A stretch of 64,000 nucleotides of DNA. Origin: Alkalimarinus sediminis (GTDB lineage Bacteria; Pseudomonadota; Gammaproteobacteria; Pseudomonadales; Oleiphilaceae). Shown piece by piece: positions 1 to 10,114 of this stretch. The stretch is from the NCBI RefSeq assembly GCF_026427595.1, contig NZ_CP101527.1, forward strand, positions 1,373,001 to 1,437,000, written 5' to 3'. A program made the translations under genes and the position numbers. Position 1 is the first letter of the stretch. Each line of letters opens with the position of its first letter. The notes beneath the pieces were generated by a model. That model did not search any database, had not been told where the DNA came from, and worked only from the letters and a program-made list of their open reading frames with translations.

Positions 1-2
1 AT

Positions 3-215
3 TTTCATAGTTTTGATTTAAATTATTATGAATCACTTGTCAAGCAGGCAGTTAAAAACAAGGGGTGGCTTATATTGTATACGCATGATGTAAGTGACGA
101 TCCGAGTAAATATGGCTGCACACCTGATGAGTTAGAAAAAATTGTGGATTTAGTTCAAAGTCACAACATTACCTCCTTAACCGTGAATGAGGCAATGTTA
201 AAGTTACTAGGTTAA
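3..215 (+). CDS. Polysaccharide deacetylase, C-terminal end only
   Basis: Last 70 codons of a gene that begins before the window, open from base 3 to the TAA at 213-215. The visible residues include GWLILYTHD and, further on, CTPDELEKIVDLV. NodB-type polysaccharide deacetylases usually end this way, with the last His-bearing strand of the barrel and a closing helix. Such enzymes remove acetyl groups from surface or exported polysaccharides, which fits the exopolysaccharide genes that follow. The metal-binding N-terminal motifs are outside the window, so the call rests on the tail and the neighbourhood. A TCACAAAA...TTTTGTGA inverted repeat lies just after the stop. Confidence 0.6.
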   Translation, partial: FHSFDLNYYESLVKQAVKNKGWLILYTHDVSDDPSKYGCTPDELEKIVDLVQSHNITSLTVNEAMLKLLG

Positions 216-358
216 GTCACAAAACAACTTGGGATCTTTTTGTGATAAGTTATATTGGCATAAGTGTCGTAATAGAAAACCGTCGAAAAAACAAATCGCA
301 GCTTGTGCCGATAATCGGGTTATAATTGCGTTTAGTTAAAAAGGGTATCCGTTAAAAA

Positions 359-1456
359 TTACTCTATAAATAAATCAACTTTCACGGGACATTTTCCACA
401 TATGGTTTTGCCCGTTTGAGTTGTTTCACCCTGAGCATTTGTAACAAATATGTAACTTCCGACTAATTCATCTTCTGGTATTAAACTGACTTTTATATAG
501 TTGTCCTGCCAAACATCAGGTGGAAATATCTTTGGCATTCCATTGCCATTGTAATCACTAACCATCCCTAGTTCTATTCTAGCTAAAGAATTCTCTCCAA
601 CGGCAACGTAAATATTGTCATATATAACATTTGACTTTGATTGGTCGCCATTTCCTGTCCAGCCAGGAAATCTAACTCGATCAAATGAGTTAGATACTAA
701 ACCAGGTGCAAAAATAGGCTTGTCATTTCTATTGTCTACAAAAACACCTTCATCCTTGCTCATTCCACGGAAATAATACTCCCCGTTTTCTGTTGCTGGT
801 GATGCTTTATTTGCTTTTTGCCAGAATGAAATTCTATTTATCTCTTTATAAGAAAACCAAGAACTTGAAATCCAGTCAAATAGAAACTCATTTCCGCCGA
901 CAGCAAAAGAGCCTCTACCTGTATGGCTAGGTACAACTAAATCATAAATACCGTCGTTAGATATCCCTGTACCATCAACAAGCCATGAGAACTTCCAAGA
1001 GCTTACTGATGGCATAGAGTTTACTGTAGACGAACCGGGGAAAGTTGCCCCCTCTGGAATAAAAACATCAAAATTCATGAATATTTCAGTTTGGTCTTTT
1101 GAGAAAATTGTTTCTAGTTGTGCTATTTTGATTTCCCCTCCATTACTAAAATCGTGAATGAGAAAGCCATTGTTTTGATTGTTAATGGCTGTAATTATTG
1201 GCTTTCCGCCGTAAATCCCAAAGTTACTCCATGAGCCTATTTCAGGGCTAGATAGTGATACTTGATCTCCCTCTTTATCTTTTGAAAAAGTGTCAAATAA
1301 AACAACATTTGGACCAACGCCAAAACCAGTACCGTGTATTTCAATAAAATTTTTACCATCACTATTATCTATAGTAATGCTAGTAATTTCAGGAGCCGCG
1401 AAGCAATAAGGTACTGAAAGGGTAAGGCAGATACTAAGAAGCATTTTTTGAGTCAT
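359..1456 (-). CDS. Secreted protein with IPT/TIG-like N-terminal domain, unknown function
   Basis: 365 residues. The start has a GAGGA Shine-Dalgarno about nine bases upstream. Residues 1-20 form a Sec signal peptide ending CFA-AP. Residues 21-60 contain ITSITID...IEIHGTGFGVGPNVVLFD, the pattern of an IPT/TIG immunoglobulin-like domain (a Gly-rich turn after a strand). The remainder is rich in Trp, Phe and Gly and probably forms a beta-sandwich, perhaps lectin-like. A CGKCP pair of cysteines lies near the C-terminus. No catalytic motif and no PEP-CTERM tail are visible. It sits among exopolysaccharide genes, so a role at the cell surface or in matrix binding is likely but inferred only from context. 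Confidence 0.65.
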   Translation of the reverse strand: MTQKMLLSICLTLSVPYCFAAPEITSITIDNSDGKNFIEIHGTGFGVGPNVVLFDTFSKDKEGDQVSLSSPEIGSWSNFGIYGGKPIITAINNQNNGFLIHDFSNGGEIKIAQLETIFSKDQTEIFMNFDVFIPEGATFPGSSTVNSMPSVSSWKFSWLVDGTGISNDGIYDLVVPSHTGRGSFAVGGNEFLFDWISSSWFSYKEINRISFWQKANKASPATENGEYYFRGMSKDEGVFVDNRNDKPIFAPGLVSNSFDRVRFPGWTGNGDQSKSNVIYDNIYVAVGENSLARIELGMVSDYNGNGMPKIFPPDVWQDNYIKVSLIPEDELVGSYIFVTNAQGETTQTGKTICGKCPVKVDLFIE

Positions 1457-1666
1457 GAGTCCAATCCTCGAGAATATACTGTACTTTTTATAGATAATAG
1501 CTCAATTTTTGGTATTAAGCCTGCATTGCCAACAAATAATGTACGAACTTGGTGGCATATCATAAAACAAAAAAACATAACAAATATATAACTATAATAA
1601 CAATAATATTATTGTATGCCCTTGTAAAACATAGAATTGAAAGGGTATTTCCTTTTGTTTATTCTG

Positions 1667-2989
1667 TTATACCGCATTTAACTTGTAGTCATTGATGGTA
1701 GTTAGATACTTTGAACATATTGAACTTATAGATAGTGTTAAGCCAATTGCTAGCCACCAATAAATCTCATATAAATCCATACCAAAAACACCTAATAATA
1801 ATCGAATAATGATAAACGCACGAACAGCACGTCCTACTGAAATACAAAATTCTAAATTCTTAATTTCAGCTGCAAATGAAGTTGTATTCACTAAGCAAAC
1901 AAATAAACTTTTGATTCGATTTAGTTCTCTTTCATTTTTATTAATAGTTTTAAACAACTGAGAGATAAGAAGTATAAAAACAACAAGACCTTGTACCCCT
2001 AAGTTGGTCAAAACTTCGAAATATAGGTTGTGAGTATCTTGTTTTAAACCAAAATACGTTTCTCTCACTGCTGGAAATGCCGCTACACCAACACCAAATG
2101 GATGCTTTAGAAAAATCTCTACAGAATCCTCAAGGATTTTCAATCTAGTACCAGAAGAATTTCCTTCTTTTTCTTCTAAAGTATAAATAGATTCAAAGCG
2201 CTCTATATATTGAGTGGGAATAAAAGAATAAGAAGCAATTAATAGTAATAAAAAAGATGTAAGTACTTTTAATCTATATTTAGATTTATAAATTGCGTAT
2301 CCAAGAAAACCAATTGTTGCTACATAGCCAGTTCTTGAACCAGTAAAAATAATTATTACGATTGCTAGTACTAACAATGCCAATAACGCAACTTTATAAT
2401 AGCGGTTAACAGCAGGAAAAAGGTAGTAAATAAATGGAAGTAGTCCTACTCCAAAACCTGAAAATGAATTCGGGTGTTTTAAAATTGGCGTTGATCCGTG
2501 TAACCTCATTATTCCTTGGTTTTGCCAAACTAAACTCCCAGAATTCCAACCAATAAAGCCTTCTAATGATAATTTTAAACATGCAAGAAGAAACGCGAAG
2601 ATGAATATTTTTAAAGCAGCGGGTGTTTTTATAAAGGTAGAAATAAAGAGCGCTAATAATGAGAATTTAAATACACGATCAATGAATACATCAAAAGAGT
2701 GTTCGACTACTGCTGAAAAGGGTATTTGTATAATTACTATAAAGAAAAATAAATATACGTACTTTGTCAATGGGGCTGTTGCTGATCGGCTTTGAAGTTG
2801 CTTAAATAGTGCCGTTAGGCCTAAGAATGCACCTAATAAAAACTCAAACCTAATAGTGCCTAGTATTGAAACTCGTGTACCTAACTGAAGATACCAGACA
2901 ATAATATAAAGCGAAGTTAGATATACGAAAATATTATTTTTAGAAAATAATTCTAACTTAGCTAATTTTGTTGGTTGATTTGAATCCAT
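1667..2989 (-). CDS. O-antigen ligase/Wzy-type polysaccharide polymerase
   Basis: 440 residues with about ten to twelve hydrophobic segments. A large loop contains the GSTPILKHPNSFSGFG region, followed by TGSRTGY and later HPFGVGVAAFP...DTHNLYFEVLTNLG. The GSR and the DTHN...LGxxG signatures are those of the Wzy_C (O-antigen ligase/polymerase) family. Such proteins polymerise or ligate undecaprenyl-linked repeat units at the periplasmic face of the inner membrane. The gene is divergent from the acetyltransferase gene, with only 68 bases between the two starts. Polymerase fits best because a Wzx-like flippase lies in the same cluster and no lipopolysaccharide core genes are seen; ligase activity cannot be excluded from sequence. 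Confidence 0.8.
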   Translation of the reverse strand: MDSNQPTKLAKLELFSKNNIFVYLTSLYIIVWYLQLGTRVSILGTIRFEFLLGAFLGLTALFKQLQSRSATAPLTKYVYLFFFIVIIQIPFSAVVEHSFDVFIDRVFKFSLLALFISTFIKTPAALKIFIFAFLLACLKLSLEGFIGWNSGSLVWQNQGIMRLHGSTPILKHPNSFSGFGVGLLPFIYYLFPAVNRYYKVALLALLVLAIVIIIFTGSRTGYVATIGFLGYAIYKSKYRLKVLTSFLLLLIASYSFIPTQYIERFESIYTLEEKEGNSSGTRLKILEDSVEIFLKHPFGVGVAAFPAVRETYFGLKQDTHNLYFEVLTNLGVQGLVVFILLISQLFKTINKNERELNRIKSLFVCLVNTTSFAAEIKNLEFCISVGRAVRAFIIIRLLLGVFGMDLYEIYWWLAIGLTLSISSICSKYLTTINDYKLNAV

Positions 2990-3057
2990 TTAATTCTCAT
3001 GTCAGTACATATAAGCTGATTCTAACAGATTAGTTGCCATATTTTAGAGACTTATGA

Positions 3058-4191
3058 ATGAACAGCAAGTTGAACGTGACAATAACGCCTCAAATTAGTG
3101 ATCTTGATTCTCATTCTGAGACTTTTATTTCAAATCAAACCGCTGATTCTTTGTTTAATAGTGTGGCTTGGCAAAACGCATGGTGGTCAAGATGGGGGAG
3201 AGGGCTTGAGTTGACTGTGACAAGGGTTAATGTCGGTGAAGATACGCTATGTAAGTTGCCACTTTATATTGACCCTTTTAAGTTTAAACATATATTCCCA
3301 ATAAGACGCTTACAGTTTATAGGTACTAACTATCAAAATATATCGACCCCAAGAGCTGAGTACTTAGCTTTCTCGACTGTTAAAGGTTACGAAAGTGCAT
3401 TAATGCGAGGTTTAAGCGCGATAGAGCCTCTTAATTGGAATGAGTTTGTTGCTAGAGATATTGTAAAAGGTGAATGTACTGATAAAGCAATAACGCAATG
3501 GGCTAAAGATAAGAACTGGTTAACCCGCGTAATCCATACTGATACTGCCTACTCTATTAATACGACTACTTCATTTGAAGATTATAAAAAGAACCTAGGT
3601 TCAAATACACGCCTTAAACTAATTAATAGACGTAAGTTATTAGAAACGTTTGGTGATGTCGCTATCGAGAACTATTACCCAGACCGAGTTACCGAGTTTT
3701 TTGACTTGATGAATGGTTTTCATGAAAGGCGTTGGGGGGATACCTTTTCATCAAAGACGCTATCTTTCCATCAAGAGATTATAAATAATAGTCAGCAAGG
3801 TGGTTTAGAGGTCGACCTGTCTGTTTTAACTGTTAACGGTCAATGTGAGTCGGTGATGTTTAACTATGTCTTAGGTGGTCGGGTTTACAATATCAATTCA
3901 GGTTTTAACGAACGCTTCAATAAAAAAATTGCCATAGGAATGCTCCACTTTGGATACATGATCGAGGCGGCATTTATAAATCCAGATACTGAAGTGTTTG
4001 ATTTTTTAGCAGGGCACGGTAAGAATTCTAATTACAAATCAGCGCTAGCGACTGACTCTGTAGAACTCTATTCAATACAACTAATACGATCAAGAACGCT
4101 TATTATGCTATATCACTTAAAGACTATATTGGATAACGTTAAGAAAAATATTATGTTATTAAGCAATTTTATTTTTAAATGGGTAAAATAA
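3058..4191 (+). CDS. CelD/BcsL-type GNAT acetyltransferase of the exopolysaccharide locus
   Basis: 377 residues, soluble, no signal peptide. The N-terminal FNSVAWQNAWWSRWG block and the C-terminal SVMFNYVLGGRVYNINSGFN...GMLHFGYMIE...FLAGHGKNSNYKSALA block are typical of the FemAB-related, BioF2-like double-GNAT fold annotated as cellulose biosynthesis protein CelD. Proteins of this type recur in exosortase-linked exopolysaccharide loci and are thought to acylate sugar precursors; the substrate here is unknown. The start at 3058 is preceded by AGAG. An overlapping ATG four bases upstream lies in another frame. It begins a rightward run with the downstream glycosyltransferase. Confidence 0.75.
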   Translation: MNSKLNVTITPQISDLDSHSETFISNQTADSLFNSVAWQNAWWSRWGRGLELTVTRVNVGEDTLCKLPLYIDPFKFKHIFPIRRLQFIGTNYQNISTPRAEYLAFSTVKGYESALMRGLSAIEPLNWNEFVARDIVKGECTDKAITQWAKDKNWLTRVIHTDTAYSINTTTSFEDYKKNLGSNTRLKLINRRKLLETFGDVAIENYYPDRVTEFFDLMNGFHERRWGDTFSSKTLSFHQEIINNSQQGGLEVDLSVLTVNGQCESVMFNYVLGGRVYNINSGFNERFNKKIAIGMLHFGYMIEAAFINPDTEVFDFLAGHGKNSNYKSALATDSVELYSIQLIRSRTLIMLYHLKTILDNVKKNIMLLSNFIFKWVK

Positions 4192-4219
4192 GCATCTAGT
4201 AAATTTAAAGGACTTATTT

Positions 4220-5173
4220 GTGTTACCAATGGATGCCCCCCCTAAAGTCTCAATAATAATCCCTGTCTATAATGCAGAAAAATATATTGTTCAGACGCTT
4301 AACTCTATTTTTGATCAATCTTATAAAAATATAGAAATTATTCTTATTGATGACTGCTCAACAGATCAGTCGAAAAACGTTATAGCACCTTTTTTAAGTG
4401 ACAAGGTAAAATACTTCTGTGAGCCAAAAAATTGTGGTGGGCCTTCAGGCCCAAGAAACACAGGAATAAAACAGGCTAGCGGCGACTTAATCATGATGTT
4501 TGATTCTGACGACATTATGCTACCCAGTAAAATTGAGCGATCTGTAACGTGTTTTATTGATAACCCTGATATCGGTTTACTGTGTACGGGGTTTCAGTCC
4601 ATTGATAATGGCGATAGTCTTATTTCAAACGATTACCTTAAAAATTATACGAGTTTTCGTTCGTCCTTTAACCCAACGGGTTGGAATACTGCATACCTAA
4701 TTAAAGCGTCTGACGCTTATAAACAGTTATTTCATTCTAATTTCGTAGGCACTTCTAGTGTTGTAATACCTAAGGTTGTGTTTGAGCACGTGGGTTATTT
4801 TGATGAAACTATGACTAATGCTGATGATTGGGATATGTGGTTTAGAATTGCTAAGCATTATGACTTCATATTTCTTGACGAGGTCTTACACCAATATAGA
4901 ATCTCACCTGGGGGGATAAGTGCTCGCGGGGGGATTAATGCCTTAAATAAGATAAAGGTACTGAATAAGCAGGATGTAACCCCTTTAGGATCTGCCGAAA
5001 AGCAACAGTTACATTACCTGATGTCTTTGAACTACACGGCTTTAGCTCGATACTATCTTTCTATAGAAAGTCGAAAACAGGCAAGAGCTCATTTATGGCA
5101 GTCATTTAAATTTAAACCCTCCATTTATGCGTTTAAGCTTTATATTAAAGCTATTTTAGGGTTAAAAGCATAA
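4220..5173 (+). CDS. Family 2 glycosyltransferase
   Basis: 317 residues. The GT-A fold opens with VSIIIPVYNAEKYI, has the IEIILIDDCSTD nucleotide-binding segment near residue 45, and MMFDSDDIML as the DxD metal site near residue 95. NADDWDMWFRIA provides the acceptor-side ED/WD motif. It transfers a sugar from a nucleotide donor to a lipid-linked intermediate on the cytoplasmic face. The start is GTG at 4220 with AAAGGA eight bases upstream; ATG at 4229 is the alternative. The gene follows the acetyltransferase by 28 bases, so the two are probably co-transcribed. Confidence 0.88.
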   Translation: MLPMDAPPKVSIIIPVYNAEKYIVQTLNSIFDQSYKNIEIILIDDCSTDQSKNVIAPFLSDKVKYFCEPKNCGGPSGPRNTGIKQASGDLIMMFDSDDIMLPSKIERSVTCFIDNPDIGLLCTGFQSIDNGDSLISNDYLKNYTSFRSSFNPTGWNTAYLIKASDAYKQLFHSNFVGTSSVVIPKVVFEHVGYFDETMTNADDWDMWFRIAKHYDFIFLDEVLHQYRISPGGISARGGINALNKIKVLNKQDVTPLGSAEKQQLHYLMSLNYTALARYYLSIESRKQARAHLWQSFKFKPSIYAFKLYIKAILGLKA

Positions 5174-5315
5174 AATTATTGCGCTGTAACTTAACAAGCG
5201 TTATTAGCCTAATATTAAATGCCTAGTGCGGTTGGTTAGTGGTAAAATAAATCAAATTTTAATCGACTAAGGCAATAATGGCTTTAGTTTAAAAATTAGC
5301 AATAAGGATTATTGA

Positions 5316-7121
5316 ATGTGCGGTATTGCCGGAATTGTTTCTCCAAGAATTGGTAGCTTACAAGGTAATTTGGAGAAAATGAGGGATGCGATACTTGAGC
5401 GCGGTCCTGACGGATCTGGTATTAAAGTTTATGGCACCTGTGGCTTAGTGCATACCCGATTAAGCATTGTCGATATAGCCGGTGGTTCGCAGCCAATGAC
5501 CACCCACGATAACCGGTACACCATCACATTTAATGGTGAACTTTATGGTTATAAAGACTTAAAGCGGTCGCTCGATTACCCATTTAAAACAGACTCTGAT
5601 ACCGAAGTAGTTTTAGCGTTATACGTAAAGCATGGTGCGTCTATGCTTAAGTTCATAAACGGTATGTTTGCTTTTGCTATTTGGGATAACAAAGAAAAGA
5701 CGTTATTTTGTGCGCGAGATAGATTTGGAGAAAAACCTTTCTATTATGCTATCAATCAACAAAGGGAGTTTTCCTTCTCGTCTTCAAGTAGGTCATTATT
5801 AGAAAGTGGGATTCCTACCACAAACATTAATAGCAAAGCGATAGGCCATTTTCTTCAAAAGTTATATGTCCATCCCTCCGAGTCAATATACCAAGACATT
5901 AATACACTTCAGGCTGGTCAATATCTTATTTATACCGATTCAAAACTGACGGTAAAAAGTTACTGGACTATGCCTTCTACTGATGAAACGGTTGGCTTGT
6001 CAGAGGCGTCTGAAAAGCTGACCTATTTACTTTATGAATCAGTAAAAAAACAATTGGTTGCTGACGTACCATTGGGGGCATTTTTAAGTGGGGGCCTTGA
6101 CTCTAGTACCATCGTGGCCTCTGCTGCAAAACTTTGCCCCCAACTTACTACACTAACATATCGTATGGGGGGCGGGTTAGACGAAGGAGATTATGCTCGC
6201 TTGGTCGCAAACCAATATCAAACAAATCATATAGAAATGTTTGATGAGTCTTACCACCTGCCAGATCTGATGTTAAAAATGGCTGAGGTTTACGATGAGC
6301 CTTTCGCTGATTCGTCAAATATACCTACATATTTGATCTGTAAAGAGGCTAGAAAGCATTGCAAGGTTGTCTTAACTGGTGATGGTGCAGACGAGCTATT
6401 TGGTGGTTATACCGGTCGTTATCGGCCATTAGTGTACATGAATGCAGTCAATAACTCTTCACAAGTAAGTAAGTTGGCTCAGTTTATAGCGGTTAAACTC
6501 ATAAACAAAATTAGACCATCACAACAGCTGTGGCAGCGATCATTAGGCTTGCAATATAGTTTAACAGGTAAGACTGTAACTGATGCGCTAGATGCATCGT
6601 ACAACTTTTTTTCTGGCTCTGAGTTATCGGCATTTGGTTTCAATAAGCGCACTTTTGAATATCCGTTGGCGTTAGAAGGTAATGTAAACGATGGACTTAA
6701 AATTGACGCGTCTAACTATATGCCTGGCGATATACTCGTAAAGACAGATAAGGCATCAATGGCCCACGGCCTAGAATTAAGAAGTCCATTTCTAGATAAA
6801 GAGCTTGCAGAGTTTGTAATCTCATTACCCAGTAACTTAAAGATAGATCATGAGAGAGATAAAATTTTACTCAGAAATACTTATGAACACCTTTGGCCGA
6901 AAAAGGTTCAGGGTAGAAGCAAGCAAGGTTTTGGCTCGCCTGTTGAAAAATGGTTAAAATCTGATGAAATAAAAAGTATGGCTCATAATTATCTAGCTAA
7001 CGACAAGAAAATTCACTCATACGTACCTTCAGGGCTTATAGATAAATATAAAAACCAATCGAGCTATCAGACATGGGCTTTATTGAATTTATCCATTTGG
7101 CTTGAGCAGGCTAGCTTATGA
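5316..7121 (+). CDS. asnB: Asparagine synthase (glutamine-hydrolysing)-like amidotransferase
   Basis: 601 residues, the usual AsnB length. MCGIAGIV places the nucleophile Cys2 of the class II glutaminase domain (residues 1 to about 210, with RGPDGSG and NGELYGY). The synthase domain carries the PP-loop FLSGGLDSS near residue 257 and later LTGDGADELFGGY and SKQGFGSPVEKWL. The family uses glutamine nitrogen to amidate a carboxylate. In exosortase loci a dedicated paralogue is thought to amidate a uronic acid or amino-sugar residue of the polymer, so free asparagine synthesis may not be its main job. AAGGA precedes the start. It is flanked by a glycosyltransferase and the flippase. Confidence 0.88.
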   Translation: MCGIAGIVSPRIGSLQGNLEKMRDAILERGPDGSGIKVYGTCGLVHTRLSIVDIAGGSQPMTTHDNRYTITFNGELYGYKDLKRSLDYPFKTDSDTEVVLALYVKHGASMLKFINGMFAFAIWDNKEKTLFCARDRFGEKPFYYAINQQREFSFSSSSRSLLESGIPTTNINSKAIGHFLQKLYVHPSESIYQDINTLQAGQYLIYTDSKLTVKSYWTMPSTDETVGLSEASEKLTYLLYESVKKQLVADVPLGAFLSGGLDSSTIVASAAKLCPQLTTLTYRMGGGLDEGDYARLVANQYQTNHIEMFDESYHLPDLMLKMAEVYDEPFADSSNIPTYLICKEARKHCKVVLTGDGADELFGGYTGRYRPLVYMNAVNNSSQVSKLAQFIAVKLINKIRPSQQLWQRSLGLQYSLTGKTVTDALDASYNFFSGSELSAFGFNKRTFEYPLALEGNVNDGLKIDASNYMPGDILVKTDKASMAHGLELRSPFLDKELAEFVISLPSNLKIDHERDKILLRNTYEHLWPKKVQGRSKQGFGSPVEKWLKSDEIKSMAHNYLANDKKIHSYVPSGLIDKYKNQSSYQTWALLNLSIWLEQASL

Positions 7122-7226
7122 ATACAATTTTGTTTTAGGCATTGTTAATGGTCACTTACAATTACTTAATGGCTAACATATTCTTAGCACAATTTTTCTC
7201 CTACAACTCCATGAATAAATATAACT

Positions 7227-8792
7227 ATGGCACAATCGTTATCAAACCGTTTTTTAAAAAGTTCTCTTTTAAGAACAATTGAAACCTTACTTTCAATTGT
7301 TGTCGGTTTCTTTATGCTCCCGTTTATGGTCTCCAGTCTTGGCGAGCATTTATATGGCATTTGGATTATTGTATCTAGTATAACGGGCGTGCTCTATATA
7401 TTTGACCTTGGTTTCGCGACTGCAGTTACGCGCTTCATTTCAAAATCTCTTGCTGTTGATGACAGAAAAGAAACGAGCAAAATTGTCTCTTCTGCCTTTT
7501 TTATCTATTTTATATTAGCGCTAATCATCATGGTTGTTTCATTGGCGGCTAGTTTTTTTGCTTCCCATTGGGATGTTGATGGCAGTAATGCAAATTTAAT
7601 ACAAATATTGGTCATTATTACGGGTGTTAATATTGCGCTAGAATTTCCATTCAAAGCGTTTTCTGGTATCGCGGCTTATCACATGCGTTATGACTTATTA
7701 GCGCTGTCTCGTATCATTTTTAAATTACTTTCAACGGCTTTTATTGTCTGGGCCGTGATGACGGGCTATCAATTGATAGCCATTGCAATAATTGGGCTGT
7801 TAGCATCTGTATTGTCTAATATTACGTTTTACTCTATAGCCAAATATCTTGAGCCAGATGTTAAGGTAAAAGTTAGGTATATTAATAAGTCTATTATTAA
7901 GTCGTTGTCTGGGTATAGTGCTTGGGCATTTTTTATTGATACGTCTCGCCTGTTAAAAGAAAGAGGTGACTTGTGGATTATTGGTTATCTATTGAGTGCT
8001 GCTCAGCTAACGGTATATTATGTTGCTTTAAGGTTGGTTGAATACGCGACCCAAATCTTATTTAGCGCAGTTAATATGACTACGCCGCTCTTAACTGCAG
8101 ACTTTTCAAAGGGCGATTTTAAAGCGTTTGAGCAAAAACTTTACCTGTTTACCCGACTTAATTCTGTACTAGGGTTGATCACCATATTTGGCTTTATTCT
8201 ATTTGCCAATGAGCTATTTACTTTTTGGATGGGTGATAAATTTGATGCTGACACGGCTTTTCTTATTTGCTGTGTAGTGCTGGCAGGTAAAATGGTTGCG
8301 TTTTTCGCAGCTCCGATTGGCAATGGATTAATGGCAATAAACAAGCCTCGTACGTTATCAATGGTAGTTGCGTTCGAGGCTGTCGTATCGCTGGTGACCG
8401 CCTACTTTTTGATTCTTTCTTATGGCTTAACTGGCGCCGCATTCGGAGTAGTTTTACCGTTTTTGTTCACGCGTACCTTTTTAATTTTTTACCTTCTCCA
8501 AAAGGATATTAAATTCTCTATACTTTCAATCTATCAAAAACTAGTAAAGAGTTTTGTCGTATTGAGTTTACCTTTTATGGCTGTTTTTTATATCAAATAT
8601 CAACTATCTAGCTCGTTAAGCTTGCTTTACTTTTTCGCATTGATATTACTTTATGGCTTGTTAACCTATTTGGTTTTACCACTGTTATTTACGCTAGATG
8701 AAAAAAGAGATCTTAAAAAAATACTTCCTCACAAAATATACTTGCTTCTTTTTGGTGTAGGCGAAAGGCTTAGAGCAAGCATAACTGGCTAG
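7227..8792 (+). CDS. Wzx-type oligosaccharide flippase
   Basis: 521 residues with about 12-14 hydrophobic segments of the MOP/MATE-like polysaccharide exporter fold. The N-terminal pattern SSLLRTIETLLSIVVGFFMLP followed by LGEHLYGIW and DLGFATAVTRFIS is characteristic of Wzx/RfbX proteins. The protein should move undecaprenyl-diphosphate-linked repeat units from the cytoplasmic to the periplasmic leaflet for the polymerase encoded at 1667-2989. The C-terminal tail is basic and short. It lies 105 bases after the asnB-like gene; no terminator is visible between them. Confidence 0.85.
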   Translation: MAQSLSNRFLKSSLLRTIETLLSIVVGFFMLPFMVSSLGEHLYGIWIIVSSITGVLYIFDLGFATAVTRFISKSLAVDDRKETSKIVSSAFFIYFILALIIMVVSLAASFFASHWDVDGSNANLIQILVIITGVNIALEFPFKAFSGIAAYHMRYDLLALSRIIFKLLSTAFIVWAVMTGYQLIAIAIIGLLASVLSNITFYSIAKYLEPDVKVKVRYINKSIIKSLSGYSAWAFFIDTSRLLKERGDLWIIGYLLSAAQLTVYYVALRLVEYATQILFSAVNMTTPLLTADFSKGDFKAFEQKLYLFTRLNSVLGLITIFGFILFANELFTFWMGDKFDADTAFLICCVVLAGKMVAFFAAPIGNGLMAINKPRTLSMVVAFEAVVSLVTAYFLILSYGLTGAAFGVVLPFLFTRTFLIFYLLQKDIKFSILSIYQKLVKSFVVLSLPFMAVFYIKYQLSSSLSLLYFFALILLYGLLTYLVLPLLFTLDEKRDLKKILPHKIYLLLFGVGERLRASITG

Positions 8793-8893
8793 CTCGAACT
8801 CTAGAGGCTGTAGAAATAATGCCTAGGTCTTTATTATAATGGCGTGTAATACAAAAAAATTTCAACTTAACATTGAACCTTGTGAGCCTATCA

Positions 8894-10102
8894 ATGACAT
8901 TGGCAAATAATAGATCGGTAAAGGCTGTATGTATATTTTGCGATTGTAAGAATAGAGGGGGTGTTCTTTCATATTCTTTGCATTTGTCTAAGGGCTTAAA
9001 AAGCCTTGGTTATACTGTTACTTTTATTAGTTATACGCCAGAAACCCCAGCTATGCACGAAATAGTGGCTGATATGGAAAGCAACTCTAGCGGTGTTCAT
9101 TTGATAAGTCGCTCACTGCCATTGTTTGAAAAAATAGGGGCAATAAGACAATATATACAACAAACATCACCGCACTTTTTTATTCCAAATTATAAAATTG
9201 ATTCATATGCAGCTTGTTGTGGGCTTAAACACAGCGCTGTCAAAATAATAGGTGTTTGCCATAGCGACAATAAAGATGAGTACTTTACGCTTTCTCGATA
9301 CGCTTCAGTTATTGATGCGTTCGTTTGTCCTGCTGAGAAATCTTTTAGTACATTAAACACTAAATTAAATCATCGATCTAAAGATATCTACCACATACCT
9401 CATTGCATAGAAACCACCGACTCTAATGTTAAATTTGAGGGTGGACAGTTAAAGCTTGTTTATCACGGTAGAATTACTGATGTGGCAAAGCGTGTATCGT
9501 TATTGTTAACGTTGGCTATGCGTTTAAAAGTTAACCAAGTTCCATTTAAACTTACACTCATTGGTGATGGCGACACAAAAGGGTATTTGGCTTTTCTAAA
9601 AAAGAACGACCTTTTAGATTATGTTGAATTTAAGGACGCTATGAGCGGACCTGCTTTATTTGAAGAGCTCACTCATCACCATGTTGAGCTATTAGTATCT
9701 GAGTATGAGGGGTTTTGCCTTAGCTTGGCTGAATCGATGGGTTTAGGGTTGCCAGGTGTTGCGCTAGAGTGCGGGGGGGTTATTAACGAATATTTAATTG
9801 ATGGCGTTACGGGCTATTTAATTGAAGGTAGCGACATAAATAGAATGGCTGAGCAGTTGTCATTGATTCAATCTAACCCGGAATTATGGAAGACTCTTTC
9901 AAACCAAGCGGCTGAGAGTATTAAAGAAAAATATAGCAAAGAAAAGTTTATAAATGGTTACCATAATGCCTTCGTGGCTATCCCGAAGGGTGATTTCACT
10001 AAAGGCTGGCCGTTATGTAGGCCCAGTTATATTAATCATATTCGTTTTTCTTTTAGGGACTTAGTTGAATATGCAGGTAAGAAATTAGGCATGTGGAGCT
10101 AA
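8894..10102 (+). CDS. Family 4 glycosyltransferase
   Basis: 402 residues from ATG 8894. An in-frame TTG at 8873 would add seven residues but lacks a Shine-Dalgarno, while GTGAG stands nine bases before 8894. The C-terminal GT-B domain carries LKLVYHGRITDVAKRV, LTLIGDGD and SEYEGFCLSLAESMGLGLPG, with the E-x7-E retaining GT4 motif (EGFCLSLAE) near residue 290, then VTGYLIE. It adds a sugar with retention of configuration. The acyltransferase gene follows after 12 bases, which suggests a shared transcript. Confidence 0.85.
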   Translation: MTLANNRSVKAVCIFCDCKNRGGVLSYSLHLSKGLKSLGYTVTFISYTPETPAMHEIVADMESNSSGVHLISRSLPLFEKIGAIRQYIQQTSPHFFIPNYKIDSYAACCGLKHSAVKIIGVCHSDNKDEYFTLSRYASVIDAFVCPAEKSFSTLNTKLNHRSKDIYHIPHCIETTDSNVKFEGGQLKLVYHGRITDVAKRVSLLLTLAMRLKVNQVPFKLTLIGDGDTKGYLAFLKKNDLLDYVEFKDAMSGPALFEELTHHHVELLVSEYEGFCLSLAESMGLGLPGVALECGGVINEYLIDGVTGYLIEGSDINRMAEQLSLIQSNPELWKTLSNQAAESIKEKYSKEKFINGYHNAFVAIPKGDFTKGWPLCRPSYINHIRFSFRDLVEYAGKKLGMWS

Positions 10103-10114
10103 AGTGACTTAATT

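Noticed and set aside
216-240. Terminator after the deacetylase end (TCACAAAA...TTTTGTGA)
   Set aside because: The T-run is part of the stem and no U-tract follows; too weak to list as a terminator.
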